From a virus, in IMG/VR virus record IMGVR_UViG_3300031851_006037, positions 1-28,600 of that record: a DNA stretch of 28,600 nt. One strand, given 5' to 3'. The notes under the pieces were generated by a model. The model searched no databases. It saw only the letters and a program-made list of their open reading frames with translations, and was not told where the DNA came from. Positions 24,840 through 28,600 of this stretch are shown here, one piece after another. The position numbers were made by a program, and so were the translations under genes. Positions within the stretch are counted from its first letter, which is position 1, and each line of letters begins with the position of its first letter.

Positions 24840-27160
24840 TGAATAATTTAGAAGGGTTGTTGAAATCTCAAAACGTAACTCACGTAACTAATTATTCTGG
24901 GGAGTTTCAAACTGGGGTTGATTATAAAAAATTTGACTTCGTATATTACACTGGAGACGGTAGATTTTATTACGCAAAAGAAGACGCGATTAATGGCGGG
25001 GGCAATTTTATAGAGGCAAGTCAGCGGTTAGCTTTAGTTCCTGATGGGCCAATATCTAGCGAGGGACAAACTCACTATATAGTTGATTTAATGAATAGGC
25101 CTGACGCTGTTAATTTAGAATTGCGAGTTGGTCAAGTTTTAAATCTAGAAGGTTGCACTGGTGATAATAGCGGAATATATAGAGTTCTTGATATACAAAA
25201 AGATATTAAATCTTTAAATAATGACCCCGACTTAGAGGGGACTGCCATACAGGTTTTGCCTGTTAGTGGCGGATTTAATAATTTTGAACCCATTGGCCCT
25301 CAAACTATTTCGTTATCTTCTATAAATACTTATCCATCTGATAATTCAAACACTTGGACTGCAGATAAATTTTTCTTTGACGCCGATTATAATTCAACAG
25401 CTAATTTTAAAGCAAATAATTATAAATATCAATATGGAAATGGTTACTATGTGGTTCAACCAAAAAACATTAATTCATTAACTTTCGAATTAGATTTAGA
25501 ATTTAAAAATAGAACTAATAGAGAATCGAATGCAATAGTTCATTTCCTTGAAAATCATCAGGGGCAGCACGAAGAAGACATGCCTTCTCCTAATCTAAAA
25601 TATTCTCAAGGTATATCTGGTTTTAAGTGGGACGGCAATGCGGCGTTTTTCCCTTATAACTCGAACGAGATGCAACTCAAGAAATTTTACTGCAACGAAT
25701 GGAGTCATGCATTAAATTTTGAAAATAGTAATGATATCACTGTTAGGTTAAGGAATCTGGATACGTCAATATTAAATAAATCGGAGGGACTTTTTCTTAA
25801 TCCTCCAAATGAATATTCTGAGGCTGAATATTATGAAAAAAATGATGTTGTATACTCTAATGAAAATAAAAAATTTTATTATTGGAGCGGAGAATCCCCT
25901 GAGGTAGGAAAGTCTCCTGTGGAGGCTCAGGATTCTTGGACTAGAGAAAATGGTTATTTTAAAGATGTTAATACTGAGTATTGGAGCAGATCATTCTTTT
26001 GGAGACCTTCATTGAGTTTAAATGTTACTCAAAAGCCAAGAATGAATGAAATAATGTCTGAGGGAGGATATTCTCAGATGTATCGTGATGGAATGAATGA
26101 AAGCCTTCTTTCTTTGGAGCTTGAATTTAGTAATAGAAGTGAAGGCGAAGCTTATGGTATTCTGCATTTCTTGGAGCAACATTTGGGGTATATACCTTTT
26201 GAATTTAAGCCTCCGTCTCCATACGAATCTTCTAAGAATTTTATATGTCAAGAATGGCAGCATAAGTACACTTATAAGAATAATCATTCTATTAAGTGCG
26301 TATTCGAACAGTTCCCTTTAGATTTTACCGCTTCAGAGTACGATAATAATATTAGCCCTTCTTCAGCTTTAAAAGGCGAATTGCTTTGCCCTAACCCATT
26401 GATCATTGCTGAAGCTAATATTGATGAGCCTGTCTATTTAGGTAATTACGCCAAAAAGAGGGTGGAACTTAGAAATATAGGAGGTGAAAGCGTTACAGTA
26501 TATAATTTAAAGCAATTAGATGAGTATAGCCCTTTATCAATAGTTTCTCAGTCTTCAGATGACGATGTGTGCCTTGTTAATTTAAATTCATTAAACTCCG
26601 AAGATTTTATCTATCAGCTGGACAATGATAATTCTCTGCCGTTTAATTTATCTAATCAATACGTTAAAGTTGATAAATCTTACACTGAAGGGTTGAATGG
26701 AGGGCAGTTCTTTACTATTATGGATAGAGATGGAGATAACTATACCCTGCGGTCATATAATGGCTTGACGGATAAGTACTTTCAAGATAATCGTGGTAAT
26801 ATAAAATCGATAGCCAGGGCCCAGTCAGGGGAATCGGTAAGCTCTGCCTTGCATAGCGAATTTTTAATTAAAAACTTTTTTGTAAAAAATAAAGCAAATC
26901 AAATTCCTGGCGGTCAAAGCGCTTTTTTTGACGTAGCATTTTATGGAGAAATAAATCCACTGAATTATGATTTTATATATCATATGAATAATGAAAATGC
27001 TGAACTTGGTGATTTAGTTTTTGTTACTGAAGGTGGAGAGGAAGTGTTAATTAGCTCTTTATTTGGTCAAGGTTATTATGGTGGTGGAATTAGTGTTGGA
27101 AATTCTTCTTTAAATAGTAATATACTTATTAATGCTTCTATATATATAAGCGATGTCTAG
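24836..27160 (+). CDS. Minor tail protein with two lambda gpM-like domains
   Basis: The 774-residue protein has two copies of the Phage_tail_M fold. Copy 2 (residues 385-497) is typical: RSFFWRPSLSLNVTQKPRMN, GYSQMYRDGMNESLLSLELE, GILHFLEQHLG, FEFKPPSPY, and CQEWQHKYTYKNNHSIKCVF. Copy 1 (177-308) has the same order (DADYNSTANFKANNY, LTFELDLEFKNRTNRESNAI, VHFLENHQG, FYCNEWSHALNFENSNDITV). Before each copy is a small aromatic unit (DYKKFDFVYYTGDGRFYYAK, 29-48, and YYEKNDVVYSNENKKFYYWS, 332-351) resembling CBM5/12-like modules. The C-terminal 250 residues form further strands with no recognised family. Lambda gpM has about 109 residues, so this is a large fused version. It overlaps both neighbours (4 and 8 bases). 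Confidence 0.84.
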   Translation: MMNNLEGLLKSQNVTHVTNYSGEFQTGVDYKKFDFVYYTGDGRFYYAKEDAINGGGNFIEASQRLALVPDGPISSEGQTHYIVDLMNRPDAVNLELRVGQVLNLEGCTGDNSGIYRVLDIQKDIKSLNNDPDLEGTAIQVLPVSGGFNNFEPIGPQTISLSSINTYPSDNSNTWTADKFFFDADYNSTANFKANNYKYQYGNGYYVVQPKNINSLTFELDLEFKNRTNRESNAIVHFLENHQGQHEEDMPSPNLKYSQGISGFKWDGNAAFFPYNSNEMQLKKFYCNEWSHALNFENSNDITVRLRNLDTSILNKSEGLFLNPPNEYSEAEYYEKNDVVYSNENKKFYYWSGESPEVGKSPVEAQDSWTRENGYFKDVNTEYWSRSFFWRPSLSLNVTQKPRMNEIMSEGGYSQMYRDGMNESLLSLELEFSNRSEGEAYGILHFLEQHLGYIPFEFKPPSPYESSKNFICQEWQHKYTYKNNHSIKCVFEQFPLDFTASEYDNNISPSSALKGELLCPNPLIIAEANIDEPVYLGNYAKKRVELRNIGGESVTVYNLKQLDEYSPLSIVSQSSDDDVCLVNLNSLNSEDFIYQLDNDNSLPFNLSNQYVKVDKSYTEGLNGGQFFTIMDRDGDNYTLRSYNGLTDKYFQDNRGNIKSIARAQSGESVSSALHSEFLIKNFFVKNKANQIPGGQSAFFDVAFYGEINPLNYDFIYHMNNENAELGDLVFVTEGGEEVLISSLFGQGYYGGGISVGNSSLNSNILINASIYISDV

Positions 27161-28220
27161 TTCTGATCAAAATTTTAACAAAAGTTTATTTTCAATAAAT
27201 CCAGATGTTATTATCGATTTGTTTGAAATTGACTTTAGTAACCTTCAATCTAGTTTTGACGAACTTAAGGATGTATATGGAGTAAATTTAGGCGCTGAAT
27301 CTGTTTATAGATTTTGCTCCATGATTAATGGATCTAACCCTGTTGTATGGCAAGGAAACTCGTATCAACCTTTACCTATATCTATAGAGGGTTTTGAGCA
27401 GAAATCGGATGGCACGCTTCCTCGGCCTAAATTAAAAATCGCTAACCCTCAAGGTTTATTTTCTAAAATATTTTATTCTAACGAAGATTTTGTTGGGTGT
27501 AAGGTTTCAAGAAAAAGAACTTACGTTAGGTTTTTAGATGATGAAAATTTTCAACAACAAAGCGGGAACCCTTTTGGGAGTGCAGATCCTAATGCTAGAT
27601 TTAATGATGATGTATTTTTTGTAAATAGAAAAACGTCTGAGGATAAAAAATTTATAGAAATCGAACTAACTTCCGTGCTTGAGCTCGAAGAGTCTTGGGT
27701 CCCCGCTAGAATTATTTTAGCAGATTATTGTAATTGGACTTATAGGTGCGAGATTGGTTGCGGTTATAAAGGTCTCGCTATAGAAACTGCAGACGGAAAA
27801 ACATTAACTGAGGGGTTTGGTTTTAAAGATTCTTCGGGGAAAATAGATCCTTCTAAATACAATAGTTCAGACCAAGTCCCTGAGTGGAATAAGGAAGGAT
27901 TAAATGAATCAGGAGTCCAGCAAAATGGTTATAAGTTGGGTGACGTTATTAAGGTTAGCCCCATTAGTAATAAGGACGCTTATAAGAGATCGGTTAGCTT
28001 ATTTGTCTGCATTCAAGATCATAATGACCCAGAGAAACATCACCCGTTTTTTGATAGAGAATATTGGTTAAAGGATGAATGTTCAAAAACTCTTGAGTCT
28101 TGTCAGAAAAGGTTTAGTAAAGATAATGCTGATTTAATAGAATTTAATAAAATTAATTCTACTCATGAAGGCTTAAGGTTTGGAGGATTCCCTGGAACAG
28201 AGAGATATAGTATTGAATGA
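27153..28220 (+). CDS. Minor tail protein L-like, predicted Fe-S cluster cysteines
   Basis: The 355-residue protein matches lambda gpL. The N-terminal part has NPDVIIDLFEIDFSN and PLPISIEGFEQKSDGTLPRP (strand plus loop). The C-terminal part has DYCNWTYRCEIGCGYKG (191-207), CSKTLESCQKRF (310-321) and the family end LRFGGFPG (341-348). Cys193, Cys203, Cys310 and Cys317 are the likely ligands; lambda gpL is known to bind an iron-sulfur cluster through its C-terminal cysteines. Cys199 is an extra one. Between the two cysteine pairs lies an insert of about 100 residues with YKLGDVIKV and FVCIQDHND followed by a Pro and YWLKDE, like a CBM5/12 unit. Lambda gpL has 232 residues. It overlaps the M-like gene by 8 bases and the K-like gene by 8. 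Confidence 0.9.
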   Translation: MSSSDQNFNKSLFSINPDVIIDLFEIDFSNLQSSFDELKDVYGVNLGAESVYRFCSMINGSNPVVWQGNSYQPLPISIEGFEQKSDGTLPRPKLKIANPQGLFSKIFYSNEDFVGCKVSRKRTYVRFLDDENFQQQSGNPFGSADPNARFNDDVFFVNRKTSEDKKFIEIELTSVLELEESWVPARIILADYCNWTYRCEIGCGYKGLAIETADGKTLTEGFGFKDSSGKIDPSKYNSSDQVPEWNKEGLNESGVQQNGYKLGDVIKVSPISNKDAYKRSVSLFVCIQDHNDPEKHHPFFDREYWLKDECSKTLESCQKRFSKDNADLIEFNKINSTHEGLRFGGFPGTERYSIE

Positions 28221-28539
28221 TATCCCTGAGCGGATACTAAGTAATATTAAAAACTTGTCTCATCTAAATAGTGATGAGGAAGTTTGTGGCATTATTTATA
28301 ATAAGAATCAAGAGGTTATGGAATGTCAGAATATTAGCAACAATAAATCTAACTCTTTTTGTATTGATCCTTGCATTTTTATTGAATATGATGTTAGTGT
28401 AGTGTTTCATTCTCATATTATGGGAAGCTCTTCTCCTTCTTGTTGGGATATGAATTCCTCGAGAAAAATAAATCTACCGTATTTAATATATAGTTTAAGA
28501 GATAAAGACTTTTACTTATATAATAATGTAGGTGTATAA
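28213..28539 (+). CDS. JAMM/MPN metallopeptidase (lambda gpK N-terminal-like)
   Basis: The 108-residue protein carries a complete JAMM motif. With the TTG start at 28213, Glu23 lies in DEEVCGIIYN and the metal site is His66-Ser-His68, seven residues, then Ser76-x-x-Asp79, exactly HxH-x7-S-x2-D. Lambda gpK joins such a domain to an NlpC/P60 peptidase; here the frame ends after the JAMM domain. Gene order M-L-K supports the assignment. TTG at 28180 is an alternative start giving 11 more residues; TTG 28213 has AGAGAG about 8 bases upstream and matches the usual short lead into the first helix, overlapping gpL by 8 bases. The likely job is processing of a tail protein or peptidoglycan during tail-tip assembly. 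Confidence 0.86.
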   Translation: MNDIPERILSNIKNLSHLNSDEEVCGIIYNKNQEVMECQNISNNKSNSFCIDPCIFIEYDVSVVFHSHIMGSSSPSCWDMNSSRKINLPYLIYSLRDKDFYLYNNVGV

Positions 28540-28561
28540 AATATATAAGGTTTAAGGTAAA

Positions 28562-28600
28562 GTGAAGAAGATTTTTTTACATGGAGAAATTGGCGCTCTT
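28562..28600 (+). CDS. Lambda gpI-like tail assembly protein, N-terminal fragment
   Basis: A GTG at 28562 opens a frame to the window edge with 13 codons, MKKIFLHGEIGAL. The strand ending in LHGExG is the usual start of gpI-like tail assembly proteins, which follow gene K. Two AAGG ribosome sites lie at 28547-28550 and 28554-28557. Only the fragment is visible, so the call rests on this motif and on gene order. Confidence 0.55.
   Translation, partial: MKKIFLHGEIGAL

Noticed and set aside
1-28600. tRNA genes, CRISPR arrays, insertion sequences, integrase or attachment sites
   Set aside because: No cloverleaf with a TTCRA arm outside coding DNA, no regularly spaced direct repeats, and no transposase or recombinase motif was found by eye.

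Overview
The window is the tail region of a tailed bacteriophage (or prophage) with a long tail. The DNA is AT-rich and compact, with most genes abutting or overlapping by a few bases. The virion genes follow the order of phage lambda (connectors, tail tube, chaperones, tape measure, then M-, L-, K- and I-like tail-tip genes). Several traits recall uncultured marine phages: GDQxISGKKxF fibre motifs, a cupredoxin-like insert in a fibre, and GxIPNFA motifs in the tape measure. The host cannot be fixed from the sequence; a perfect sigma70-type promoter fits most Gram-negative hosts.

Layout. (1) 1-3386, minus strand: a cargo block of six overlapping genes read leftward from a consensus promoter at 3358-3386. 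In order of transcription they are a nucleoside 2-deoxyribosyltransferase-like protein, a 40-residue membrane protein, GMP reductase (guaC), a GNAT acetyltransferase, a shortened citrate synthase-like protein, and an unknown gene that leaves the window. None is a virion gene. (2) 3390-6727, minus: two related tail-fibre-like genes, the second with a cupredoxin-like domain. (3) 6778-9465, plus: a single gene fusing a tail-tube-like region to cadherin-like repeats, closed by a bidirectional terminator at 9464-9497. (4) 9520-12802, minus: head closure, connector, tail completion and tail tube candidates. (5) 12870-28600, plus: a small helical protein, two related tail-chaperone-like proteins, a 2681-residue tape measure, two more tail-tube-like proteins, then M-, L-, K- and I-like tail-tip genes.

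The two virion blocks diverge from the 67-bp gap at 12803-12869. If block 4 were flipped, the whole set would read in lambda order, so the tail module appears to have been split by an inversion with fibre and cargo genes placed beyond it. The most unusual points are a PD-(D/E)XK nuclease-like domain inside the tape measure, a complete set of type-1 copper ligands in a fibre, a citrate synthase-like protein that lacks the catalytic Asp, a leaderless-looking cargo promoter, and four tail-tube-like paralogues in one tail. No tRNA, CRISPR array, insertion sequence or attachment site was recognised. Functional assignments rest on motif recognition by eye; no database search or structure prediction was run.
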